From CAIOZA01 sp964464375 (GTDB lineage: Bacteria; Bacteroidota; Ignavibacteria; Kapaibacteriales; UBA2268), in assembly GCA_964464375.1 (NCBI GenBank), contig CAYXFU010000001.1:124001-188000 (forward strand): a stretch of DNA of 64,000 bases. Direction: 5' to 3'. The translations under genes and the position numbers were made by a program. Numbering within the stretch: the first letter of the stretch is position 1; each line of letters opens with the position of its first letter. Below, piece by piece: positions 55,391-64,000 of the stretch. Under the pieces are notes generated by a model. The model worked only from the letters and a program-made list of their open reading frames with translations, did not search any database and was not told the origin of the DNA.

Positions 55391-56204
55391 TCTTTCTAAG
55401 TACAACACCTTCACAAGTTAAATAATAGGGTTTATAGTATTTAATTGCCATCACATCCTTTATTTTTCTGATAAAATTTTTTGATAATTTGTGAAGAATT
55501 GTCTTATAAATTGGATAGGGATAGGGACTAATTAAACTAGTTAAAGCTTTTTGAGGGTGAATAACCTGTTGATCAACTTCTAATTTGAAATATTTAAAGA
55601 GAACCTTTTTAAAATCAATGTACCTATCTGGTTTTAGTTCATGATTATTGTTTAAATCAATATCAAATGTTAAAATAAAAATCCCATCTTTCTTTAATAT
55701 TCTATAAATTTCTTTGATAGTTTTTTCAAAATCAACAACATGCTCGATTACACTTATAGATATTGCGGCATCACAAGATTCATCATCAAATGGTAATTTA
55801 TCCGCAGTACATATCCTAACATCAGCCTTTCCAGGGTTAGTATTAATAACTTGAAAAGCTCTGTTCAGATCAGTTTCGGTAATCGGATCAATATCAGTAG
55901 CAGTAATTTGATAACCCTTACCAGCAAGGAAGGTTGTAAAAAAAGTAACACCACTTCCTACATCCACAACTTTAGCAACCTTACCTTTTTCAGAATTAAA
56001 ATTATTTAAATGATAGTAAACATAAGGATATTCCCACAATCTACTCCAATTATGCAAGGCATCACCCGGCCATTTATACTCAGAACTTCTAAATTGATGT
56101 TCAAATTTCAAAAATTCTTCTTGATATGATTCCATTTCATGGAAAATATTTTTCCATTCTAATAAATCAAAATCATTGATATTAGCTAATCCAGAATAAT
56201 TCAT
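55380..56204 (-). CDS. Class I SAM-dependent methyltransferase
   Basis: A 274-residue methyltransferase. The SAM-binding motif I is VVDVGSGVTFFTTFLAGKGY (Gly-x-Gly), followed by ITATDIDP (the acidic residue that binds the ribose), ADVRICTADKLPFDDESCDA and AAISISVIEHVVDFEKTIKE. This is the Methyltransf_11/UbiE-like fold. The substrate is unknown; the neighbour on the other strand is a lipid-linked sugar flippase, so a glycan or lipid target is possible but not shown. It converges on and overlaps the flippase gene by 11 bases. Confidence 0.82.
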   Translation of the reverse strand: MNYSGLANINDFDLLEWKNIFHEMESYQEEFLKFEHQFRSSEYKWPGDALHNWSRLWEYPYVYYHLNNFNSEKGKVAKVVDVGSGVTFFTTFLAGKGYQITATDIDPITETDLNRAFQVINTNPGKADVRICTADKLPFDDESCDAAISISVIEHVVDFEKTIKEIYRILKKDGIFILTFDIDLNNNHELKPDRYIDFKKVLFKYFKLEVDQQVIHPQKALTSLISPYPYPIYKTILHKLSKNFIRKIKDVMAIKYYKPYYLTCEGVVLRKITS

Positions 56205-56324
56205 ACTTTTCTCTAATATTTAATTTTTTGTCTAATTTCAATTGCAAAATAATTAATTTTGATAACTTAACAATAATTCATATTTTTGATGGCACAAATT
56301 AATTTTCAGAAAGACTCATTTAAT

Positions 56325-58100
56325 ATGAAATCATTGATAAAATTTTTAGTTATTTCTATCCTCATTCCCATTGCTTCAATTAATATTCTGATAGCAGATG
56401 ATTTTATAGCTTATTGGAGTTTTGACGATGGTACCGCCAAAGACGTTAGTGGGAATAATTACCACGGTACAATTGTGAATAACCCTAGTGTTATAGATGG
56501 TATTAGAGGCAAGGCACTACGATTTCAGGGTAAAGGATATTATCAACCAACCTATAGTTGTGATAATGCTGAATTAGGTGATCATGTCTTACTTCCTAGT
56601 ATTGATTTAAGTGTTTTTCCTGAATTTACAATTTCTATGTGGGTGAACGAGGAAGGTATGTCTTCTAATGGTGGAGAGGCGTATTTTTGGTTTGGTCATG
56701 TTAATAATGGATGGCTAGGTTTACTAAATCATATTTTCTCGACTGATGAGTTAAATCTTCATTGCACTGTTGGCTCCATCGATTATAATAATGAGATCAG
56801 CTTAGTATATGATTTGTCCCTAAGAAATCGTTGGGTTAAATATACAATGGTATTCAAGAATAACACTTTGAAACTTTATATCAACACTGATTTAGTTGGA
56901 CAACAGAATAATTCAATTATCAATTATTCAAAAGATTCAGCTGCATTAGCCAGACATTGGTGGTATTATGGGGAAGAACGAACATCTGCAAGATTTACTG
57001 GTTCTATTGATGAAGTTAAAATTTATAAAAGAGCATTAACTGAAGATGAAATAGAGGAAGATTTACAACCATGTATTTATTCTTTTAAATATGCTAATTT
57101 TAAAAATATCGACAATATTAAGTTTAATGGAAATTCAAATAGATTTGACAGTACTATTAAACTAACGAATACAGCTATTCTTGATGTAGGTAGTATTTGG
57201 TTCAAAATTAAACTTTCTCTGACTGGAGATTTTACTACAAATTTCAGTTTTAAAATATCAAATGGAAATAATTTCAATGCTCCTGATAATTCTGATCCAG
57301 GAGCTGATGGTTTAGCGTTTGTAATGCAGACTGACAATTTATATGCTATCGGATTTCCCGGTGGTGGAATAGGTTATGAAGGAATAAAAAACTCAATTGC
57401 TTTGGAATTTGATACTTTCAATAACGATTCATTACAGATTGAGAACTATTTTGATCCTAACGGAAACCATGCGGCGATTCAGATTAGTAATAATAATTTT
57501 ACAAGTTCAAAACATACTCCTGAATATTGCAAAGCAATAAATCGCAATATTTTAAGATTAAAAAATGATGTTTATATATATTATTGTAAAATTGTATATA
57601 ATTATACTAATAAGAATCTCCAGATTTTTTTGAGTGATTCAAAGATCTTCGACAAACCAATATTCAACTTAACAAATTTCGATATAGCTAATTTATTAAA
57701 AAGTGATTGGGCATATTTTGGTTTTACATCAGCTACCGGTAACGCAACCGAAAGCCATTATTTATTGGATTGGGATTATTGCTCTCAAGCTAAACCTATT
57801 ACTTACATAAAAGACAATGATCCAATTATAAATGATGATAATATCACATTGTTCCCAATTCCAACATTTGAAAATAATGAAACCGTTTTAGGAATAAATT
57901 TACAATTCCCCAAAAACTGTGAGGTTTCAATTATTGATCCCAAACTAGGTAAAACATATAATATCATAGAAAACCGCATGTTGGACAAGGGGTATAACGA
58001 GATTTCCATCAACACATTTAATTTAATAAGTGGTTTGTATTTTGTAAAAATCAAAATCGATAATCAACTCTTTTTTAAAAAGATGATAATCGTCAATTAA
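56325..58100 (+). CDS. T9SS-exported LamG plus L-type lectin protein
   Basis: About 591 residues from ATG 56325 (signal peptide MKSLIKFLVISILIPIASIN); upstream TTG/ATG at 56286-56289 would add an ill-fitting leader. Residues ~30-245 are a LamG domain (AYWSFDDGTAKDVSGNNYHG; GSIDEVKIYKRALTEDEIEE). Residues ~265-490 form an L-type (legume-like) lectin domain: ADGLAFVMQTDN, GGGIGYEGIKNSIALEFDTF and DPNGNHAAIQI, the last carrying metal- and sugar-site residues. The last ~80 residues are a T9SS type A sorting domain (LFPIPTFENNETVLGINLQF). It probably binds extracellular glycans at the cell surface. It stands alone, followed by a terminator. Confidence 0.85.
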   Translation: MKSLIKFLVISILIPIASINILIADDFIAYWSFDDGTAKDVSGNNYHGTIVNNPSVIDGIRGKALRFQGKGYYQPTYSCDNAELGDHVLLPSIDLSVFPEFTISMWVNEEGMSSNGGEAYFWFGHVNNGWLGLLNHIFSTDELNLHCTVGSIDYNNEISLVYDLSLRNRWVKYTMVFKNNTLKLYINTDLVGQQNNSIINYSKDSAALARHWWYYGEERTSARFTGSIDEVKIYKRALTEDEIEEDLQPCIYSFKYANFKNIDNIKFNGNSNRFDSTIKLTNTAILDVGSIWFKIKLSLTGDFTTNFSFKISNGNNFNAPDNSDPGADGLAFVMQTDNLYAIGFPGGGIGYEGIKNSIALEFDTFNNDSLQIENYFDPNGNHAAIQISNNNFTSSKHTPEYCKAINRNILRLKNDVYIYYCKIVYNYTNKNLQIFLSDSKIFDKPIFNLTNFDIANLLKSDWAYFGFTSATGNATESHYLLDWDYCSQAKPITYIKDNDPIINDDNITLFPIPTFENNETVLGINLQFPKNCEVSIIDPKLGKTYNIIENRMLDKGYNEISINTFNLISGLYFVKIKIDNQLFFKKMIIVN

Positions 58101-58123
58101 CTTAGCTTTTTATTAAAATGATA

Positions 58124-58169
58124 TAAAAAAAGTCTAAAGAGAATGACCATTTCTGCTTTAGACTTTTTT
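58124..58169. terminator. Bidirectional intrinsic terminator
   Basis: AGTCTAAAG (58131-58139) pairs perfectly with CTTTAGACT (58156-58164), flanked by an A run on the left and a T run on the right. It can end the LamG-lectin transcript on the + strand and the tRNA-Ser transcript on the - strand. Confidence 0.8.
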
Positions 58170-58199
58170 ACATTTGGAGAGTTGTATTCATATTTTTTG

Positions 58200-58286
<87 letters not shown>

Positions 58287-58379
58287 AGTGGTTTTTGTTT
58301 CTTTTGAATTAATCCAAAAGATTAGTTAGGCAATTTAAGAAAAAATTTAGAATATTTCAGTAATTTTAGTCATGAAACG

Positions 58380-59081
58380 TCACTTTGGAAGTGCAATTCC
58401 ACCCATTCTACCTTCTATGAAGGTAACTCTGCCTTCAATATATGATGTTGGATCAGCAGGAGACCATCTTCTTGGATTTGGCAATACTGCTGCCAATAAA
58501 GCGGCTTCACGTTTTGATAATAATTTTGCGGATTTACCGTAGAATCTCTGCGATGCGGCTTCAACTCCATAGATACCATCACCAAATTCTACAATGTTTC
58601 CATAAACTTCAAGTATTCGCTTTTTCCCCCAAACAAATTCTATTAGTACGGTGAAATATGCTTCCAGGGCTTTTCTTATGTAAACTCTGCCATGCCAAAG
58701 GAATGTATTTTTGGCTGTTTGCATTGAGATTGTACTAGCCCCTCTCATCTTTCTGCCTTTTAGCTTTTCGTTATATCTCTTAGCTGTTTCAATAGCTTGC
58801 CAATCGAAACCATTATGACGAAGAAATTTTGCGTCTTCGCCTGAAATCACAGCCCTAAAAAAATTTGGGGAAATTTCGTCATAAGACACCCAATTTTTTT
58901 CGATTGTAACATTGTTTCCTTCGAACCAGCCTTCAAAGACTCGAATAACCATGATTGGGGTAAATGGTGGTGGGATAAATTTGTAGAACAAAACTATAAA
59001 AATGGAGGAGCCAAAGAAAACGGCTATCGAAATAAATATTAATCTGATTATTTTTCTAAACATAATCTTCGGTTTTATCAA
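58380..59081 (-). CDS. mtgA: Monofunctional biosynthetic peptidoglycan transglycosylase
   Basis: A 233-residue GT51 enzyme. One N-terminal membrane helix (IIRLIFISIAVFFGSSIFIV) is followed by the transglycosylase domain: the catalytic Glu82 in AVISGEDAKFLRHNGFDW, RGASTISMQTAKNTFLWHGR, KRILEVYGNIVEFGDGIYGV and LSKREAALLAAVLPNPRRWS. It polymerises lipid II into glycan strands; there is no transpeptidase domain, so it is a stand-alone polymerase. It lies 32 bases after purM on the same strand. The ATG seven codons in is an alternative start. Confidence 0.93.
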   Translation of the reverse strand: MIKPKIMFRKIIRLIFISIAVFFGSSIFIVLFYKFIPPPFTPIMVIRVFEGWFEGNNVTIEKNWVSYDEISPNFFRAVISGEDAKFLRHNGFDWQAIETAKRYNEKLKGRKMRGASTISMQTAKNTFLWHGRVYIRKALEAYFTVLIEFVWGKKRILEVYGNIVEFGDGIYGVEAASQRFYGKSAKLLSKREAALLAAVLPNPRRWSPADPTSYIEGRVTFIEGRMGGIALPK

Positions 59082-59113
59082 TCAAATTCAAATAAAGAAA
59101 TAAATTACTCAGA

Positions 59114-60109
59114 CTAATCTTTAATAATATCGCCAATAATCATAGATCCGCATGACTTTGTCATTTCCAAAACACGATCTACATTATATTTATCGGTTAT
59201 TAAAACCATCCCAACACCTAGATTAAATACATGTCTCATTTCCTCATCTGATATTTTGCCTTCATTTTGAATGAGTTTGAATATAGGAGGAATTTCCCAT
59301 GAGTTCCAATTTACATTCAGCTTAATTCCTTCATGCATAATTCTTTTAGTGTTACCAATCATACCTCCCCCGGTAATGTGAGATATGCCATTTAACAATT
59401 CATTCTCGAGCAAGGGAGTAACATGATGAAGAAAAGACCCATGAACAGCTAATAAAGCCTCCGACAAAGTTGATCCTAATTCTTCAAAATAAGTATCATG
59501 TTTATATTTTGGAAATAACACTTTCCTGGCAAGAGAGTAGCCATTTGTTTGCAAACCGGTGGATTTCAAACCTATCATAACATTGCCGGGAGCAATATTC
59601 TTACCATCGATAATCTTATTTTTATCAACTATACCAACTATAGTTCCAGACATATCATACTCAGACTCTTTATAAATTGAAGGCATTTCAGCTGTCTCAC
59701 CACCAATTAGAGCACAACCGTTCTCACGGCATGCTACAGCAAAACCACTTATCACCTGTTCAGCTACTATAGGATTCAGTTTTCCTGTAGCAAAATAATC
59801 CAGAAAAAACAATGGTCTGGCTCCAGAACACAGAATATCATTTACACAATGATTAACCAAACACTGACCAACAGTATCGTGTTTATCTGCCATAAATGCA
59901 ATTATTAGTTTTGTTCCAACACCATCAGTACTGGCTACCAGGACAGGGTTTTCGATACCTGGGAATTTTGCTTCATAAAATCCGCCGAACAGTCCAATAT
60001 CTGTCAGAACATTCTTATTAAAAGTAGATCTGACTAATGGTTTAATTCTATTAACAGTTTCTTCTCCGGCTTCTATATCAACACCGGCTGTCTTGTAGTC
60101 TAATGCCAT
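59114..60109 (-). CDS. purM: Phosphoribosylformylglycinamidine cyclo-ligase (AIR synthetase)
   Basis: A 331-residue PurM: YKTAGVDIEAGEETVNRIKP at the start, ASTDGVGTKLIIAFMADKHD, the NHCVNDILCSGARPLFFLDY motif, GCALIGGETAEMPSIY and ITGGGMIGNTKRIMHEG. It closes the imidazole ring of 5-aminoimidazole ribotide in purine synthesis using ATP. A TATTTTTG -7-like element lies on the minus strand at 60151-60144, about 35 bases before the ATG, without a clear -33 box. No other purine genes are near. It is probably co-transcribed with mtgA downstream. Confidence 0.95.
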   Translation of the reverse strand: MALDYKTAGVDIEAGEETVNRIKPLVRSTFNKNVLTDIGLFGGFYEAKFPGIENPVLVASTDGVGTKLIIAFMADKHDTVGQCLVNHCVNDILCSGARPLFFLDYFATGKLNPIVAEQVISGFAVACRENGCALIGGETAEMPSIYKESEYDMSGTIVGIVDKNKIIDGKNIAPGNVMIGLKSTGLQTNGYSLARKVLFPKYKHDTYFEELGSTLSEALLAVHGSFLHHVTPLLENELLNGISHITGGGMIGNTKRIMHEGIKLNVNWNSWEIPPIFKLIQNEGKISDEEMRHVFNLGVGMVLITDKYNVDRVLEMTKSCGSMIIGDIIKD

Positions 60110-60182
60110 ATTAAATATCTAGTTTTATATAATTAAACATCGTCAAAAATACTCAATTTAGTAATGATTTTTTTAACATTTT

Positions 60183-63100
60183 TTATAGGTAGCCATTCAT
60201 TCGTGCTTCTTTCATCAACTTTGCCACCTTTTCTGCTTGAAGAATAAAGGTTTCCAGCCTGGCTTCAATTAATTGAGGGAATACATTACCATCGGTTTCA
60301 ATAGTCAAAAAAGGTAAGTTCATTTTTCTATTGAATATTTCCGGTAAGTCGTATTTTGGATTTATTAACCTACCTGCTTCAATTTTATTTTCAATTTTCA
60401 TTTCTGGTAGTGAAACAGCTTCTGTAAATCGAGTAGGCATACAACCAAATGGACCAAGATTGATAACTCCACAGTATTTTTCTATTGTTTCGTGAAGCGC
60501 TGTACCCAGAGTTAATCCGGGTTCCCCTTTATATTCAATGGGGATAACATGCTTGCTATGATCAATCAGAGGTTTGATTTTAGTTCGGCTGAATTTATAA
60601 TACCCGGTTTTAGCCAATATCCTTTTTATACGATATTCAGCCATTCTCATATAATAAACACGAATATATCTTTCAAGTTTCTTAGTGAATGAAGTATCAG
60701 GTTCCAGAAGCTTTTGTTTTAGTAAATAATCAACGTAAAAAACCCACTCGGAAATGTAAGCATCCTTCAAGATAAATCCATGCTTAGCGAAATGTTTATT
60801 AAGCCATTTGTGTGAAAAATGGTCGCGACGCACATAGATTTCTCCACACAAGGCTATGTATTTTGCTTCGGTTATCGGTAATCTGCTTCTAACTCTATTT
60901 TTGATATCAAGAGCAAACTTCTTTAATTCATAGTAAATTTTATCAGGTTTGGTAGCCATAACATAGCAGAGTTTTGAGAAACCTTCATTGAAAATGTTTA
61001 CACCCTTTTCCGGATCAACAGAATGAGCCATAATACCGGAACGTATGTCATCCAAAACATCACTTATCAACACAGCCTGAATACCTCTCATAGCGAAATT
61101 TGGACCCAGACCGGCAAATCCATCTTCATTCATTAGTGTAAGTGTAGTAACATTTGTTAGTTTTTTTCTTTTTATCAATTCACGCATGTACACTGGATAC
61201 TGCCCTAATCGACAATTGCCGGCACCTTGAACAATAAAGAAAGCTACCTTTTGTTTTCCATCCCACCTGTTCTCTAAGTAATCCACTAACGCCCCAACAC
61301 AGAGGATCAGAGGAAGACACTCTTTACCGCTTGTATTTGCACGGCCATATTTCAGTATGTCCTGATTACCTTCAGGCATAGCGATTGCATTAAATCCCTG
61401 GCTTTTAAGTGACGCAGCAAATAAACCTGCGGTCAGATCACCCATTGATGGAATTAATATATCAATACTTTTATCTTTTAAATTTAACTTTTCACCCTCA
61501 GATGTCACAAAAAATGCAGAAGTTTCTGTAAATTCAATTTTTGCCGGAAAAAATGGTACTTCATTTCTACTATCAATTTTTTCATAGATTTTTCTATAAT
61601 TCCTGATTATATCCAGGGCTGCGTCAATTCTTGTATTCACACCGGCATCAGCAGTATGCCCGTCTAATTCGAGGGTTAATGATGGTTTTGATCCCATTAT
61701 AGACCTGAAAGATGTTAATAGCATCGAATCAGGACCACAAGAGTAATTAGAAATATATGTTGCAAACAGTTGATTGTTATTTTTAATGATGGGTGCAACT
61801 TTTAGAATTTTCTTCCCTGATTCCCAATATTGGTTGTCATCTATTGATTCATGAGTATAATTTAGCATGTCATAAGGTATTACATAAACCCCTCTTGATG
61901 CAAATTTTCTTGGAATTCCTTTGTTTGCGAATTCTGTAAAGGCATTATACGGTCTCCCGACAAGAACTATTGCCATCTCCTCAGGATTTTCCTTTAGAAA
62001 TTCAACAAATTCTTTACCCATTGAAAACAATTCTTTAGAGAAATCTTCTTGCATCCTCACAGATGTTCTGTACGCTTTGGAACACTCATCTGAATTGACT
62101 CCGAGTTCCTCGCCCATTTCAATGAATTTACTTTCCTCTTTATCCCATCCATTACCGAAGTTTAAAAAAGGAGTAAGAATTTTTCTATCTGTAAAATCTT
62201 CCTTGAATGCTTGTTTTAGATAGAATGGTTCTCCACTGACAAACACACAAGTACAATTAAAATCCAATCGTTGATTTACTTCACCTTCGACATGCATTTC
62301 AAATATTTCCGGAAGAAAAAGATAATCTGTTTTCTTTTCTAATAAATTCTTGAACAAGCATAATGAAACCTGAGCTGGATAACAGAAAGATGTCATTTCA
62401 TATTCCATTCCCTTTTCATCTGACTCATCTGACATTATAACTTTGAAACCCAGCTGACTAAAGAAATTATAAAATAATGGATACAGAGTAAGAGTATGGA
62501 ATGATTGATTTAGTCCTACTATTTTCGCATCTGGATTGATCCCATAATCTGGAGCATACTTACCAAACATCAATTGTTGTCTTCGTTTCACATAATCAAA
62601 TTTGTCAGTATCAATTTGCATCTGGTTAATCAGATTGTAATATTTATTACAGGCTCCACCAAAAGGATAATTCTTACCAAGTACCTCAATCGTGTTAATA
62701 GAACAGCGAAGGTCACATTTTTCTTTACCACCCATACATGTAAAAGTTTTTTTCTGATTTACTTCCCTCTGAGAAAGTTCCAATAAATCATAATCATTAC
62801 GATGCATCAGTTTAAGCTCAATTTTCTCTTTGACCTCCAAAGCCACTCCAAATGCTCCCATCAAACCCGGTTCTGGAGGAACTATAATCTGAACACCTGT
62901 TAATGCCGCCATAGCTATAGGTATAGCTTTATTGTAACAAACTCCACCCTGCATAAATACTTTGTTGCCGATGGGTCGGTTACCCTTAACTCTATTAACA
63001 TAATTCAGGCAAATAGAGTAAACAAGACCGCCCAGAATGTTCTCTCTGCTTATATTCTCATTCTGAGCCGTTTTAATATCTGAATTAATGAAAGCTGAAC

Positions 63101-64000
63101 ATTGATCACTAAAGTTTGGCGGAGTGTCCGCTTCCAAAGCATATTTTTCAATATCCTTAACATTAATTCCAAGGGATTCATTAGAAGCTTCTTCAATAAA
63201 CGATCCTGTTCCGGCAGAACAAGCTTCGTTCATTGCATAATCCGCAGGAACCTTATTAACAATATATGTGTACTTGGCATCCTGACCACCAATTTCAAAA
63301 ATTGTATCTACTTCAGGATCGAAAAAAACAGCTGCTGTGGCATGAGCAACTATCTCGTTAATTATCCCATCAGTTAGTGCATGCAATCCGGCTATCTGTC
63401 TTCCTGAACCAGTAGTACCAATACCAATAATTTTTATTTTTTCTGGAATTTGATTTAGCAATTGGGAATAGCAGTTTCTACTTGCCACGATTGGATTTCC
63501 AAAAGTATAAAGATAAACTGAACCTAAAATTTTGTTATCATTGATTCTTACTATTACTGCTTTTGTGGTAGTTGAGCCTACATCCAAACCTAATACACAT
63601 TCGTCACCATCAACAGCCTTACCTCTTTCTAATTCCTTAAATATTACTTTATCTTTAAAATTCTTCAGAGGTGGATGAAATACAAAAGAACTTTCCTTTG
63701 TTTCAAGTATATCTTCAAAAGAAGAGAATGCAACAACTTTATTTTTTGATGCAAATATTGAGGCACCTAATGCTTCAAAGTATGTAGAATATTCAGAAAT
63801 TACAATATCGGGAATTTTTTCACTCAAATATTGCATCATCAATTTATTCTTAGTAACTCCCCCAGTTAGAAGAACTTTTCCAGATTTTACTTTCTTTAGT
63901 AATTCCTCTATTTTTTCAGCCATCATAGAAGCCAGCCCAGACGTTACTTCATCTTTAGGAACACCTTTATTCAGAGCATGTGTGCAATCAGACTTACAGA
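60183..64000 (-). CDS. Giant acyl-CoA dehydratase activase-like protein (partial, runs off the window)
   Basis: The reading frame is open through the right edge: upstream of the Met at 63926 it continues in frame (CKSDCTHALNKGVPKDEVTS), so the true start lies beyond 64000 and about 1270 residues are visible. The visible part begins with the end of one ASKHA (BcrAD_BadFG) ATPase domain (LLTGGVTKNKLMMQYL). A second complete ASKHA domain follows: GLDVGSTTTKAVIV, GIGTTGSGRQIAG, EIGGQDAKYTYI and the iron-sulfur Cys in NEACSAGTGSFIEE. Beyond is a DUF2229/HgdB-like region (CYPAQVSLCLFKNLLEKKTD; GRPYNAFTEFANKGIPRKFA). Homologues activate 2-hydroxyacyl-CoA or benzoyl-CoA type enzymes by ATP-driven electron injection; the fused giant form is of unknown role. 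Confidence 0.88.
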   Translation of the reverse strand, partial: CKSDCTHALNKGVPKDEVTSGLASMMAEKIEELLKKVKSGKVLLTGGVTKNKLMMQYLSEKIPDIVISEYSTYFEALGASIFASKNKVVAFSSFEDILETKESSFVFHPPLKNFKDKVIFKELERGKAVDGDECVLGLDVGSTTTKAVIVRINDNKILGSVYLYTFGNPIVASRNCYSQLLNQIPEKIKIIGIGTTGSGRQIAGLHALTDGIINEIVAHATAAVFFDPEVDTIFEIGGQDAKYTYIVNKVPADYAMNEACSAGTGSFIEEASNESLGINVKDIEKYALEADTPPNFSDQCSAFINSDIKTAQNENISRENILGGLVYSICLNYVNRVKGNRPIGNKVFMQGGVCYNKAIPIAMAALTGVQIIVPPEPGLMGAFGVALEVKEKIELKLMHRNDYDLLELSQREVNQKKTFTCMGGKEKCDLRCSINTIEVLGKNYPFGGACNKYYNLINQMQIDTDKFDYVKRRQQLMFGKYAPDYGINPDAKIVGLNQSFHTLTLYPLFYNFFSQLGFKVIMSDESDEKGMEYEMTSFCYPAQVSLCLFKNLLEKKTDYLFLPEIFEMHVEGEVNQRLDFNCTCVFVSGEPFYLKQAFKEDFTDRKILTPFLNFGNGWDKEESKFIEMGEELGVNSDECSKAYRTSVRMQEDFSKELFSMGKEFVEFLKENPEEMAIVLVGRPYNAFTEFANKGIPRKFASRGVYVIPYDMLNYTHESIDDNQYWESGKKILKVAPIIKNNNQLFATYISNYSCGPDSMLLTSFRSIMGSKPSLTLELDGHTADAGVNTRIDAALDIIRNYRKIYEKIDSRNEVPFFPAKIEFTETSAFFVTSEGEKLNLKDKSIDILIPSMGDLTAGLFAASLKSQGFNAIAMPEGNQDILKYGRANTSGKECLPLILCVGALVDYLENRWDGKQKVAFFIVQGAGNCRLGQYPVYMRELIKRKKLTNVTTLTLMNEDGFAGLGPNFAMRGIQAVLISDVLDDIRSGIMAHSVDPEKGVNIFNEGFSKLCYVMATKPDKIYYELKKFALDIKNRVRSRLPITEAKYIALCGEIYVRRDHFSHKWLNKHFAKHGFILKDAYISEWVFYVDYLLKQKLLEPDTSFTKKLERYIRVYYMRMAEYRIKRILAKTGYYKFSRTKIKPLIDHSKHVIPIEYKGEPGLTLGTALHETIEKYCGVINLGPFGCMPTRFTEAVSLPEMKIENKIEAGRLINPKYDLPEIFNRKMNLPFLTIETDGNVFPQLIEARLETFILQAEKVAKLMKEARMNGYL

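Overview
The window is AT-rich bacterial chromosome with dense genes. It most likely comes from the Bacteroidota/Chlorobi/Ignavibacteria ('FCB') group. Three things point there: six encoded proteins end in type IX secretion (T9SS) type A sorting domains; two clean Bacteroidota-type promoters (TTTG-N20-TANNTTTG) lie in front of rplM and tRNA-Val; and isoprenoid-quinone, split-transketolase and DUF1501/DUF1800 genes are present. Ribosomal-protein genes carry clear AGGAG/GGAG ribosome binding sites, which argues for a deep lineage (Ignavibacteria, Kapabacteria or a relative) rather than a typical Bacteroidia or Flavobacteriia, where such sites are mostly lost. The exact placement is inference.

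Layout. 1-434: gene-free, packed with short palindromes. 435-1954(-): one MEMO-AMMECR1 fusion gene interrupted by a 10-N assembly gap that is probably artificial. 2061-2787(-): HEPN/MNT pair. 2920-5537(-): split transketolase with a lipoprotein gene between its halves. 5685-7354(+): DUF885 lipoprotein and a small membrane protein. 7366-8912(-): CPBP protease and UbiA/MenA-type prenyltransferase. 9045-10544: outer-membrane barrel and PrsW-like protein. 10653-17053(+): nuoD, a TrmH-type methyltransferase, rplM-rpsI, rpsB-tsf, pyrH, frr, then tRNA-Val(GAC). 17344-19113(+): HAD phosphatase and FecR-like/TPR protein.

19373-26873(+): a six-gene aerobic tyrosine/homogentisate catabolic cluster: HPPD, homogentisate dioxygenase, a HisC-like aminotransferase, fumarylacetoacetate hydrolase, a flavin-reductase-fold protein and acetoacetyl-CoA synthetase. 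Together they could take tyrosine to fumarate and acetoacetyl-CoA, except that no maleylacetoacetate isomerase is recognisable.

26895-49980(-): a 23-kb cell-surface locus of eight co-directional genes: four giant T9SS-exported proteins (ASH/'choice-of-anchor D', LamG, Kelch and cohesin-like modules), two 680-residue paralogous proteins with tandem OmpA domains, and a DUF1800/DUF1501 pair. This is the most distinctive part of the window.

50261-64000: ComEC-like channel protein without its usual C-terminal nuclease-like domain, glmS, a flippase, a SAM methyltransferase, a LamG plus L-type-lectin T9SS protein, tRNA-Ser(CGA), mtgA, purM, and a very large acyl-CoA dehydratase activase-type protein that runs off the right edge.
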